Assembly: GCF_001830555.1 (NCBI RefSeq)
Contig: NZ_MIAM01000063.1
Location: forward strand, 1-64,000
Direction of reading: 5' to 3'
Length of the DNA: 64,000 nucleotides
Source: Sphingopyxis sp. RIFCSPHIGHO2_12_FULL_65_19
GTDB taxonomy: Bacteria; Pseudomonadota; Alphaproteobacteria; Sphingomonadales; Sphingomonadaceae
The position numbers were made by a program, and so were the translations under genes. Of the stretch, positions 7,600 through 15,039 are shown piece by piece. The first letter of the stretch is position 1. Every line of letters begins with the position of its first letter. The notes under the pieces were generated by a model, which did no database searches, had not been told where the DNA came from, and was given only the letters and a program-made list of their open reading frames with translations.

Positions 7600-7760
7600 G
7601 CAAGATAGAGGCAAAATCTCGCGATTTTGTAAGTGTTTGTCTGCACATCGTTTTTTGAAGGCTTTTGCGAGACTCGCCCTTTGAGTGCGAGACAGGGTTA
7701 CCAGGAGTGGCGGTTTTCTGGGCTTTTCCGATCCCAATCGCGAGACTCCTTGCGCTCTGG
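7600..7760. other. Candidate oriT: hairpin plus GCGAGAC repeats
   Basis: This AT-richer stretch lies between a terminator and the relaxase gene, where oriT is normally found. It has a perfect hairpin caaaatc-tcgc-gattttg at 7612-7629 and three direct GCGAGAC copies at 7667-7673, 7687-7693 and 7740-7746. I could not identify a nic-site consensus with confidence, so the call rests on location and structure. Confidence 0.5.
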
Positions 7761-7818
7761 CGAGGACGCGCCATTCTTATCGGCGGGGAGCGTCATTCCG
7801 GCATGGAAGGACGCCGCT

Positions 7819-9783
7819 ATGCGCGATGATGAGTTCGAACCGCAGCTGGGCCGGATGCGCGGCCGGGGCAAGGAGCAGCGCTACCTGAGCCGCGTCGTGA
7901 AAGCGGCAAAGCGGGCCGGCATGAAAACGGGCAGGCGCGGCCGTTTCGACGGCAGCCGGATCGGGCGCGGCGCGAGTGTTGCGCGGGTGCTCAGATCGCG
8001 CGACCGATTGGGCGCGTTCCGGTCGCGCCGCGTGATCGTCAAGATACGGCCTGTCGGCCTTGGCGGGAAAGGCATGGGCGGTGCGAAGGCGCACCTTCGC
8101 TATATTCAGCGCGACGGCGTGACCCGTGAGGGCGAGGCTGGTGCGCTCTACTCGCCCGACAGCGACGTCGCCGATGGCAAGGCGTTCCTCGAACGGTGTG
8201 ACGGCGACCGCCGCCAGTTCCGGTTCATCGTGTCGGCCGAGGACGCCGACCAGTATCCCGACTTGAAGCCGTTCGTGCGCCGGCTGATGACGCAGATGGA
8301 GCAGGATCTTGGGACAAAGCTCGATTGGGTGGCGGTCGACCATTTCAATACCGGCCATCCGCACACGCATATCGTGGTGCGCGGCGTAAACGATCGGGGT
8401 GAGAATCTGCTGATCGCGCGCGAGTATATCTCGCACGGGAGCCGGCAGCGGGCGATCGAGATCGTCAACCTCGACCTGGGGCCGCGCACCGACCTTGAAA
8501 TCGAAGAGCGGCTTCGCAGCGATACGGGTGCCGAGCGGCTGACCGCGATCGACAGACGGCTGATCCGCGACATGGATACCGCGCGGCTGGTCAGCGCGAG
8601 CGATGGCGATCCCTTCCAGCAATCGCTTCGCGTCGGTCGCCTGCAGAAACTCGGGCGCATGGGACTCGCCTCGCATGTCGGCAACGGCACCTGGCGGCTT
8701 GAGCCCGACCTTGCGAACACACTGCGCCAGATCGGCGAGCGCGGCGACATCATCCGCACCATGCAGCGCGAGCTGACCGCGCGGAAGCTCGATCGTGCTG
8801 CGGTCGATCGCGTCATCTACGACCCGGTCGCGAAGGAGGCGACGCCGATCATCGGCCGCGTCGTGATGCGCGGGCTCGCCGACGAACATGAAGACCGTCA
8901 TTATCTGCTGGTCGACGGCATCGACGGGCGCACCCATTATGCCGAGATCGGCAAGGGCGAGCTGGTCGACACGATCCCCGAAAATGCCATCGTCCGGATC
9001 GCGCCACGCGAGGGCGGCATTCGCGCCGTCGATCGGACGATCGACGAGATCGCGGCGGCGAACGGCGGGCGCTATTCGATCGACGCCCATCTGAAGCACG
9101 ATCCGACCGCCAGCGAACGCTTCGCCGAAACGCATGTCCGGCGGCTTGAAGCGATGCGAAAAATCTCGGGCGTCGTCGAGCGCGAGCCCGACGGAAGCTG
9201 GATCATCGCGCCGGACCATCTCGCCAGGGTCGAGAGGTTCGAAGCCATGCAGTTCCGCGACCACCCCGTTGCCATTGAAACCCTGTCGGCGATCCCGCTC
9301 GACAAATTACCGGGAACCGATGCCGCGACCTGGCTCGATCGCGAGCTGGTCGCCGAAGCGCCGGTGCCAGTGCGCGATGCTGGGTTCGGGCACGAGGTTC
9401 GTTCAGCGCAGGCGATGCGACGGCAATGGCTGATCACCGAACAGCTTGCAGACGAACAGGATGGGCAGACGGTCTATCGGCGAGGGATGCTCGCCGCGCT
9501 CCAGCGGCGAGAATTGCTGCGTGTCGCCCGCCAGCTCTCCGACAAGTTAGGCGTTCCGTTCGCCGAGGCCAGAGAGGGGGAGGCTGTTCAAGGCAGGCTC
9601 GTGCGCGCAGTCGAGATGACGAGTGGTCGCCATGCGCTCATCGAACGGTCGCGCGATTTCACGCTGGTGCCGTGGCGCTCTGTTCTCGATCGCCATGTCG
9701 GTAAATCGGTCTCGGGCATCATGCGCGACGGCGGGATCAACTGGACACTCGGGCGGCAGCGCAGCGGGCCGAGCGTCTCCTGA
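7819..9783 (+). CDS. traI: Conjugative relaxase (MOBP/VirD2-TraI-like, DUF3363)
   Basis: The relaxase nicks oriT, stays covalently bound to the 5' end and leads the strand into the secretion channel. From ATG 7819 it is 654 aa. The relaxase fold is at the N-terminus: a conserved Tyr in AKAHLRYIQRDG (Y95, candidate nucleophile) and the metal-binding histidine cluster in VAVDHFNTGHPHTHIVVRG (H175, H180, H182, H184). The remainder matches the DUF3363 region (LVDGIDGRTHYAEIG, GGRYSIDAHL). The track start at 7633 would read through the oriT-like repeats, so I prefer 7819 with ggaagg upstream. It is followed by an RHH gene and by the cargo. Confidence 0.88.
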   Translation: MRDDEFEPQLGRMRGRGKEQRYLSRVVKAAKRAGMKTGRRGRFDGSRIGRGASVARVLRSRDRLGAFRSRRVIVKIRPVGLGGKGMGGAKAHLRYIQRDGVTREGEAGALYSPDSDVADGKAFLERCDGDRRQFRFIVSAEDADQYPDLKPFVRRLMTQMEQDLGTKLDWVAVDHFNTGHPHTHIVVRGVNDRGENLLIAREYISHGSRQRAIEIVNLDLGPRTDLEIEERLRSDTGAERLTAIDRRLIRDMDTARLVSASDGDPFQQSLRVGRLQKLGRMGLASHVGNGTWRLEPDLANTLRQIGERGDIIRTMQRELTARKLDRAAVDRVIYDPVAKEATPIIGRVVMRGLADEHEDRHYLLVDGIDGRTHYAEIGKGELVDTIPENAIVRIAPREGGIRAVDRTIDEIAAANGGRYSIDAHLKHDPTASERFAETHVRRLEAMRKISGVVEREPDGSWIIAPDHLARVERFEAMQFRDHPVAIETLSAIPLDKLPGTDAATWLDRELVAEAPVPVRDAGFGHEVRSAQAMRRQWLITEQLADEQDGQTVYRRGMLAALQRRELLRVARQLSDKLGVPFAEAREGEAVQGRLVRAVEMTSGRHALIERSRDFTLVPWRSVLDRHVGKSVSGIMRDGGINWTLGRQRSGPSVS

Positions 9784-9804
9784 TCCGGAGGATTCGGGCT
9801 TTCT

Positions 9805-9843
9805 ATTTTCATGAAATTATGTTTTCATGGATTCATGAAAAAT
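9805..9843. promoter_or_regulatory. TTCATGAA-type palindromic operator region
   Basis: TTTCATGAAA-like palindromes occur at 9805-9817 (attttcatgaaat) and 9831-9843 (attcatgaaaaat), with a third ttttcatgg between. The second overlaps ATG 9835. The arrangement fits autoregulation by the small RHH protein encoded here. Confidence 0.5.
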
Positions 9844-10035
9844 ATCGCAGCGCAAACCGATGTCGGCGACGAGCATCTTCAGGTGCAGATTCCTGCCGTT
9901 ACGAAACGCGATCTCGGTCAACGGTCGCTCGATTCCCGCGAGCCGATCCGGATGATCGTACTGCGGGCACTTGAAGCCTATGGCGTGAGCGTCCCCGCAG
10001 ACGCGATATCGGATCGCCGGAAGGGCAGGCGATGA
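9835..10035 (+). CDS. Small ribbon-helix-helix-like protein
   Basis: A 66-residue protein, MKNIAAQTDVGDEHLQVQIPAVTKRDLGQRSLDSREPIRMIVLRALEAYGV. One beta strand (LQVQIP) and two helices around a REPIR turn match the ribbon-helix-helix/CopG pattern, as in antitoxins and relaxosome accessory proteins. I chose the internal ATG 9835 over 9811 because the extra eight residues lie inside a repeated palindromic region. Its stop overlaps the next ATG (ATGA), linking it to the MazG-like gene. It could be a relaxosome component of traI or the regulator of the downstream cargo. Confidence 0.65.
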   Translation: MKNIAAQTDVGDEHLQVQIPAVTKRDLGQRSLDSREPIRMIVLRALEAYGVSVPADAISDRRKGRR

Positions 10036-11210
10036 GCGAGGATTTCGAAGCTCTCACTGTTGCGGATTATGCGAAGCAGGCCGCGCGGACTGATCAACGC
10101 AGCGGTGGCCGCGCACTGGGCTTCTCGATGCTTGGCCTTTTCGGCGAAGTCGGCAGCTTGCTCAGTGAGGCCAAGAAAAAGCAGCGCGACGATGCCTCCT
10201 ACCTGGGTTACGCTCACGCCGTCGCGGAAGAGCTTGGTGACGTCCTTTGGTATCTGGCGGCGATCGCACGGCGCAGCCGCATGGCGCTCAGCGACATCGC
10301 TGCCGCCGCGGCGACAAACGGCGGACAATGGCAGACGGGCGGCAACGAAACGCTCAGTTTCCATGCGCTGCAGCCGCAGCACATTCCGCTTGCCAAGGCA
10401 CCGATGCCGCAGTTCGAGCATAGCCTGCTCGCGCTGGCAGGCGACGTTGGGCTGCTCATCAACGATTTCCAGGCGGGCGGTCTTGCGAAGGACCGCGAAG
10501 CACTCGCGGGCCGGCTGGTCGCGGTCATGCGCCGGTTGATCCAGGCGGCAAACGAATCCGGTGTTACCATCGAGGCTGCCGCCGTGAAGAATCTTCACAA
10601 GATCTTCGATCGCTGGCCGCGCGAGCGCATCTATCCGGCGCCGACCGATGCGGCGCTCGACCCAGAAGAGCAATTGCCGCGGCGGATGGCGATCGACGTC
10701 TATGAACGCACCGTTCGCGGGCAGACATTCGTGTATCAACGCTCAAGCGGTGTGTATGTCGGCGACCGGCTCACCGACAACGCGCTCGAACCCGACGACT
10801 ATCGTTTCCACGATGTCTTTCACTACGCTTATGTCGCGGTGCTTGGCTGGTCGCCAGTGCTGCGTGCGCTGCTCCGTCTCAAGCGCAAGAGCGATCCGAA
10901 ACTCGACGACGCCGAAGACGGTGCTCGGGCGATTCTCATCGAAGAGGGCATAACTTCCTGGATTTTCGGACAAGCGCAGCAACTCCGGTACTTTGAAAAC
11001 GTGAAGCGCGGTGGCCTTCCGCTGGACATGCTGAAGCATGTCCGCCAGTTCGTCGCCGGCTACGAATCAGAACGCTGTCCGCTGTGGCTTTGGGAGGAAG
11101 CGATCCTCCAGGGCTATACGGCTTTCCGCTTCCTTCAGGAGCATCGGCGCGGCCGCGTCCTGATCGACTTCGCCAATCGCCGCCTGCGTATCAAGGAATT
11201 GCCGTCATGA
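10032..11210 (+). CDS. MazG-like nucleotide pyrophosphohydrolase with extra C-terminal domain
   Basis: A 392-residue protein. Residues about 10-80 carry an all-alpha NTP pyrophosphohydrolase signature: LGLFGEVGSLLSEAKKK with Glu pairs, then AVAEELGDVLWYLAAIA, which supplies the ExxD metal site. MazG-type enzymes hydrolyse (d)NTPs to monophosphates. Residues from about 215 form a second helical domain with a His-rich segment (YRFHDVFHYAYVAVLGW), LIEEGITSWIFGQA and an acidic/aromatic motif (CPLWLWEEAILQGYTAF); I believe this is the MazG C-terminal domain type but cannot verify. Start is coupled to the RHH gene, and its stop overlaps the UDG-like ATG. A nucleotide-pool role is known for the family; defence is inference. 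Confidence 0.75.
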   Translation: MSEDFEALTVADYAKQAARTDQRSGGRALGFSMLGLFGEVGSLLSEAKKKQRDDASYLGYAHAVAEELGDVLWYLAAIARRSRMALSDIAAAAATNGGQWQTGGNETLSFHALQPQHIPLAKAPMPQFEHSLLALAGDVGLLINDFQAGGLAKDREALAGRLVAVMRRLIQAANESGVTIEAAAVKNLHKIFDRWPRERIYPAPTDAALDPEEQLPRRMAIDVYERTVRGQTFVYQRSSGVYVGDRLTDNALEPDDYRFHDVFHYAYVAVLGWSPVLRALLRLKRKSDPKLDDAEDGARAILIEEGITSWIFGQAQQLRYFENVKRGGLPLDMLKHVRQFVAGYESERCPLWLWEEAILQGYTAFRFLQEHRRGRVLIDFANRRLRIKELPS

Positions 11211-11911
11211 CCCCGAAATCCTTTGTGTCCACCCTGGCGGCGACCGAACTTCCCTCAGTGTTCAATCCCTGGCGCGATCGCTGCACGGTCCATGACCGCA
11301 GCGACGCCGCCGCCCGGCGCCGCGACAATCTCGAAATGCTGCTCACCGCGGCGCTTGATCATCGCGTCGAAACGATCTGGATCGCGCGTGATCTCGGCTA
11401 TCGCGGGGGGCGGCGTACGGGCGTACCGCTGACCGACGAAATTCACCTCGGACATGCCGGCACGCTGATGGGCGGCATCGCATTTGAACGTGCGACGCAG
11501 GGACCCGCCGTGGCGGAGCGCACCGCGGCGATCGTCTGGCGTGTGCTAGAGCGGATCGGTCAGCCTGTCATGCTCTGGAACGTTTTCCCGTTCCATCCCC
11601 ATGAAGCGGATGATCCGATGTCGAACCGATGCCACACGCGAAGCGAGCGCGAGGCGACCTGGCCGATATTGCAAGCCCTCGTGTCAATGATCCGGCCCCG
11701 CCAGATCGTCGCGATCGGGCGCGACGCTCACCTGGCGCTGGACGGTCTCGACATTCCGACCACCGCGGTCCGCCATCCGAGCTACGGCGGGCAGCGCGAG
11801 TTCATCGAGGGCATGTTCAGCCTGTACGGTGTCGCGGATGACAACGATGAGCCGCTAGAACTGCCGTTGGGCGCGCCTCACGCCGCAGCACGGAGATGTG
11901 CGCTCGCCTGA
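11207..11911 (+). CDS. Uracil-DNA glycosylase superfamily protein
   Basis: A 234-residue protein resembling the UDG superfamily, which removes uracil or modified bases from DNA. Visible motifs are WIARDLGYRGGRRTGVPLTDE (motif-I-like, following the hydrophobic strand VETIWIA), LWNVFPFHPH (Asn strand), VAIGRDAH and the motif-II-like VRHPSYGGQ. It is the distal gene of the RHH-MazG-UDG unit (ATGA overlap with the MazG gene). Its last 34 bp overlap the 3' end of the convergent thymidylate-synthase-like gene. A role acting on phage DNA containing modified uracil would fit the neighbourhood but is not shown. Confidence 0.72.
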   Translation: MTPKSFVSTLAATELPSVFNPWRDRCTVHDRSDAAARRRDNLEMLLTAALDHRVETIWIARDLGYRGGRRTGVPLTDEIHLGHAGTLMGGIAFERATQGPAVAERTAAIVWRVLERIGQPVMLWNVFPFHPHEADDPMSNRCHTRSEREATWPILQALVSMIRPRQIVAIGRDAHLALDGLDIPTTAVRHPSYGGQREFIEGMFSLYGVADDNDEPLELPLGAPHAAARRCALA

Positions 11912-12657
11912 TCGCAGCGTTCAAAGAGTTGCTTAAGATCGCCGCGGTTCCAGTTGGCGGTGTCGACCGTGGCGTTGGTCGAGACGATCGTGAGCGGACC
12001 CAGCGCGACCCCGCCTTCCTTGGCGATGAATTCGAGCAGACGGCCGAGGCCGATCAGATTGCCGAGCAGTTTTTCGATATAGTAGTGATTGCGGTAGAGC
12101 GCGGTCATGCCGAGGCGACGATCGTCGCCCTTGCCGATCAGCTTGAGACTGGCAAAGCTCAGGCACTGACCGCCGTAGGGCGAGTCATTCACGTCGCGGG
12201 CGGGGTCGAAGATCAGCAGTTCGAATTTGTTGAGCGCTCGGACGTTCGGGTTGCGCAGGCGCTCGACGATGCCCCAGATTTGATTGATTGGCTGGCCGTC
12301 GGCGCGGGGCAATTCCATCATCCGTTCGAAATAATAGCCCGACCAAGCGCCCGACCTCCGGACCTTCGGCAGCACGTTGTCGCGAAACCGGTCGAAGAAT
12401 TGCGGCGCGCCGTAGCGCCTGTACAGCGCTGCCGGAAAAATCGTGTTGGCGACCGTCTCGATGGGCTTCTTGCCATGGCCCGAAAGGAAGGCATCGACTT
12501 CCGCCACGACGGGATCGGCGAGTGTTGCGCGCGCAGTCGGCTCGGCCACGGAGATGACGACATTCTGCGCCTGGTGTCCGGTGGCGAGGTCGACGAGCCG
12601 GACCGCCTCGCGCCAGCCAGCAACGCAGTCAGGCTGCGGCGGTATGGGAAGATACAT
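11878..12657 (-). CDS. Diverged thymidylate synthase-like protein
   Basis: A 259-residue protein, the normal length for ThyA. Alignment by eye against E. coli ThyA from memory pairs INQIWGIVERLRNPNVRALNKFELLIF with the DQI...L region, the Cys of GGQCLSFASLKL (C165) with the catalytic Cys, and R189 and N200 of YRNHYYIEKLLGN with the conserved Arg and Asn at the same 11-residue spacing. The His-x-Tyr pair of the dUMP site is replaced by STNATVD, and Asp of the RSxD motif is lost, so substrate or activity has probably changed (a hydroxymethylase-like, binding-only or effector role is possible). Start ATG 12657 overlaps the upstream protease gene by 29 bp. It is the last gene of the five-gene operon. 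Confidence 0.72.
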   Translation of the reverse strand: MYLPIPPQPDCVAGWREAVRLVDLATGHQAQNVVISVAEPTARATLADPVVAEVDAFLSGHGKKPIETVANTIFPAALYRRYGAPQFFDRFRDNVLPKVRRSGAWSGYYFERMMELPRADGQPINQIWGIVERLRNPNVRALNKFELLIFDPARDVNDSPYGGQCLSFASLKLIGKGDDRRLGMTALYRNHYYIEKLLGNLIGLGRLLEFIAKEGGVALGPLTIVSTNATVDTANWNRGDLKQLFERCDQASAHLRAAA

Positions 12658-13309
12658 CGACTTCCTCCGTCAAATTTGCCGTGGCGAAAAGGCGCGGCGC
12701 TAGAAAGCGCTCAGTAAGCCAGGCGTGGCCTTCCAAGCCCCAACCTGGTCCCCAGCTGTTGCGGATGAGAATGGCCGGGGTGCCGTCCACGGTTCCATGC
12801 CCGACCGCGACGACCGCGTGCCGTTGCGCTGGCTCGGGGAGTTCGTCGTTCGCCGGATCGACGACGCCATCACCGCGCGGCTGGAAGAAAGACCGTGACA
12901 GCATCGTCAGCATGAGCACCGGCGTGTCACGATCCAGCGCGGCAAGGATGGATGACAGGTCGGTTCCATCCCTCTGTCCGTTGCGGCCATAGAGCGGGCC
13001 AACGGTCGCCGGCGGCGTCCACAGTCGATGATCGGCTGGAACCGCTGCCAGATACGGCCAGCCTTTCTCGTCGGGTTGGCCATCGAGCCGTAGCGCGTCC
13101 AGCATTGTGGATAGCAGTGCGCCGCTCGTCGGCGGTCTGCCCGCCCGTTTCTGCGCGGCATAAAAGGCGAATTCACACGACAGCGGTGCCCAGCCGTCGC
13201 GAAGCCCGGCGTGGGTGTCGCTCGCGGCGAATGCGAGGCATGTCGGCCGCGCGCCTTGATCGCGCGCAGGCCCGAACAGCGGCCGAAGGTCACGGACGAT
13301 ATCGATCAT
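12629..13309 (-). CDS. Papain-like C1 cysteine protease
   Basis: A 226-residue protease with all papain-family landmarks: oxyanion Gln18 in ARDQGARPTC, catalytic Cys24 in PTCLAFAASDTH, His164 in QRHAVVAVGHG, and Asn184 in IRNSWGPGWGLEGHAWL. There is no propeptide of the usual eukaryotic length and no clear signal peptide, so it is probably cytoplasmic and must be kept in check by something else. The gene immediately upstream encodes a protein with a chagasin-like domain, the natural inhibitor fold of papain-type enzymes. It is spaced 6 bp from that gene and overlaps the TS-like gene downstream. Confidence 0.88.
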   Translation of the reverse strand: MIDIVRDLRPLFGPARDQGARPTCLAFAASDTHAGLRDGWAPLSCEFAFYAAQKRAGRPPTSGALLSTMLDALRLDGQPDEKGWPYLAAVPADHRLWTPPATVGPLYGRNGQRDGTDLSSILAALDRDTPVLMLTMLSRSFFQPRGDGVVDPANDELPEPAQRHAVVAVGHGTVDGTPAILIRNSWGPGWGLEGHAWLTERFLAPRLFATANLTEEVDVSSHTAAA

Positions 13310-13315
13310 GGGGCG

Positions 13316-14326
13316 TCAGGCGGCCTCGAGCAGGTGCCGCCGTTCGGCGCGCGACAGGCCCGTCTGTTCCGGGCCGGTGAGGTCGAAATCGAGCGTCAGG
13401 CTGGTGAGGGCCGGCGCAGGCTGCCACGGCCGCCGCTCGTCGAGCGACATGCGGCCGCGCCGCGGCGCATCGGGCGCCGCGGTGACACGGCGGACAACGG
13501 GACCACCGATGCCATCGCCGTCGATTGCCTCACGCTCGTCTCGAACGACGGCGAAGCCGCTGGCGATCAGTTGGTCGAGATCCCAGAGATACCCACCGCC
13601 GCTATGTTCTTCGAGCTGCAGCACGAAAAGATCATTGCGACTGCCATCGATCCGCGAGCCGGCATCGCGCTCGGTCAGCAGCCAGACGTCGCCGCGATAG
13701 TTGTCGGGCCGATAGTCCTTGAGGAGATCGACCTTCAGGCTGCGCGGCTGCGTCCGGAGCAGGTCGGTCATCACCGATGGCGAAATCAGATTGTAGCGAA
13801 CCAGGGTGCGGCACGTCGCCTCATAGCTGGCGCCGATCCGCAGCGAGAGCTGATAGACGACATTGGGGCGCCGGAAATGATCGATCTGCCATCCTTGTCG
13901 CGCGCTGTGCGCGAGCACCAGCCATTTCGGCATCATGAAGGCGATCGCAAAGGCGTCGGCTTCGGTTTCCTCGAAGTTGTTTCCCGGTTCGGGCGACATC
14001 GGCATCCGGCGCAGGATGCTCTCATCGTCGAGGCTCGGCTCGTGTCGCATCGAAAAATGCCCGAGTTCGTGCGCGGCCGTGAAGCGCTGGATGCTCATCG
14101 GTCGTTCCGTCGTGACGAGAACGCCAGGAGCAGGTGCGCTGAGATAGGCGCCGAGCAGGCCTTTCAGAGGACGAAGCAGCAAGGGTAGACCCACGGCATG
14201 GATCGCGCCGAAGACATCGACGCTGCCGCCTTGGGTCTCGATCAGTGCGCGCGTATCGAGTTCGCGATGCAGGCGGCCCGCTGCCATCGTACCAGCGCGA
14301 ACCGCGCTCGCATAATCCGACGCCAT
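13316..14326 (-). CDS. ImmA/IrrE metallopeptidase fused to a chagasin-like (I42) inhibitor domain
   Basis: A 336-residue fusion. The N-terminal half is an ImmA/IrrE-type zinc peptidase: RFTAAHELGHFSMRH (HELGH at 86-90) and the third-ligand segment FEETEADAFAIAFMMP. Residues about 220-320 show the three loops of chagasin-type cysteine-protease inhibitors: SGGGYLW (242-248, cf. NPTTGYxW), GDGIGG (270-275, cf. GxGG) and ERRPWQP (297-303, cf. RPW), then a terminal strand LTSLTLDFDL. Three bp downstream of the XRE gene, its likely substrate; 6 bp upstream of the papain-like protease, its likely inhibition target. The family calls are pattern-based; the functional pairing is inference. Confidence 0.82.
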   Translation of the reverse strand: MASDYASAVRAGTMAAGRLHRELDTRALIETQGGSVDVFGAIHAVGLPLLLRPLKGLLGAYLSAPAPGVLVTTERPMSIQRFTAAHELGHFSMRHEPSLDDESILRRMPMSPEPGNNFEETEADAFAIAFMMPKWLVLAHSARQGWQIDHFRRPNVVYQLSLRIGASYEATCRTLVRYNLISPSVMTDLLRTQPRSLKVDLLKDYRPDNYRGDVWLLTERDAGSRIDGSRNDLFVLQLEEHSGGGYLWDLDQLIASGFAVVRDEREAIDGDGIGGPVVRRVTAAPDAPRRGRMSLDERRPWQPAPALTSLTLDFDLTGPEQTGLSRAERRHLLEAA

Positions 14327-14329
14327 CGA

Positions 14330-14704
14330 TCAGCTCCGTTCGCCGCCAGACCGCGAGCGGAGATATTCGGCAAACCGGCTCAGCTCGGCCCGGTCCTCAG
14401 TCGACAAGGCCGCAACGCGTCGCGCCAGATGGGCGACATCGGCGGGAAGGCTCGCGGAGGCCTCGTCTTCGCCGGTAAAATAGGCCACCGACTGGCGGTA
14501 AAGACGGGCAAGCCGCGTCAGTTCGATCGCTTCAACGCGGCGCTGGCCATTCTCGATATCGGTAAGCGCGGTCCGGGGAATCTTGAGATAGGCAGCAACT
14601 TCTTCCTGCTTGAGGCCGAGATATTTCCGTGCTTCGCGCAGACGGTCGCCCAAGCGCCGCCGCTCCTGCTCGTCGCCTTCCTGGCGGAGTGCGAGATTGG
14701 TCAT
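14330..14704 (-). CDS. XRE-family transcriptional regulator
   Basis: A 124-residue repressor-type protein. The helix-turn-helix is at residues about 18-73: LGDRLREARKYLGLKQEEVAAYLKIPRTALTDIENGQRRVEAIELTRLARLY. The short C-terminal tail is helical. XRE plus ImmA/IrrE pairs usually form a switch in which the peptidase cleaves or antagonises the repressor after a stress signal. Its start overlaps the ACP-like stop (ATGA at 14701-14704) and its stop is 3 bp before the ImmA gene. A palindrome in the promoter region (15062-15082) is a plausible binding site. Confidence 0.88.
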   Translation of the reverse strand: MTNLALRQEGDEQERRRLGDRLREARKYLGLKQEEVAAYLKIPRTALTDIENGQRRVEAIELTRLARLYRQSVAYFTGEDEASASLPADVAHLARRVAALSTEDRAELSRFAEYLRSRSGGERS

Positions 14705-15039
14705 GGCTTCGACCCTTTCTTCTTAACCCAGACGCGTTCGATCTTAGGGAGGAGGTCGTCAATCGCCTTCTCGATCGAATTGTAGCCGCCGGTGCGGACG
14801 ATGCTGTCGCGAAGCTCGATGTCGAGGACCTGCTCCACCGCGCAAAGCGTGTCGACCACGGACAAGGAGTCGAGTGGCACGGGCGCCTGGATGATCTTCG
14901 GGTTTTCCGGAGGCAGGGCAATTCCGCGCACCTGTGCCTCAGCCCTGGCCACTTGCAGCAGTTCGTCGACCAACGCCCTAATGGCGTCGGCTTTGGGAAA
15001 CGCGGTTGCCGCGGGCTGCGGAGGAGCGATTGTCGCCAT
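14701..15039 (-). CDS. Acyl carrier protein-like small protein
   Basis: A 112-residue protein from ATG 15039 (gaggc upstream); GTG at 15060 is the longer alternative. The C-terminal half looks like an acyl carrier protein: PVPLDSLSVVDTLCAVEQVLDIEL, with the phosphopantetheine-site triplet DSL (Ser58), then YNSIEKAIDDLL for helix IV. The first 50 residues form an extra helical, Ala-rich extension. It is the first gene of the XRE-ImmA-protease-TS operon. No acyltransferase, ligase or PPTase is nearby, so whether Ser58 is loaded is unknown. A Phyre/HMM check would settle the fold. Confidence 0.6.
   Translation of the reverse strand: MATIAPPQPAATAFPKADAIRALVDELLQVARAEAQVRGIALPPENPKIIQAPVPLDSLSVVDTLCAVEQVLDIELRDSIVRTGGYNSIEKAIDDLLPKIERVWVKKKGSKP

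Noticed and set aside
7633-7818. Extended N-terminus of the relaxase ORF
   Set aside because: The extra 62 residues lie over the oriT-like hairpin and repeats, are not relaxase-like, and ATG 7819 has a reasonable ribosome-binding site.
13211-14188. 325-aa + strand ORF across the C1 protease/ImmA genes
   Set aside because: Shadow of minus-strand genes whose products carry HELGH and papain motifs.
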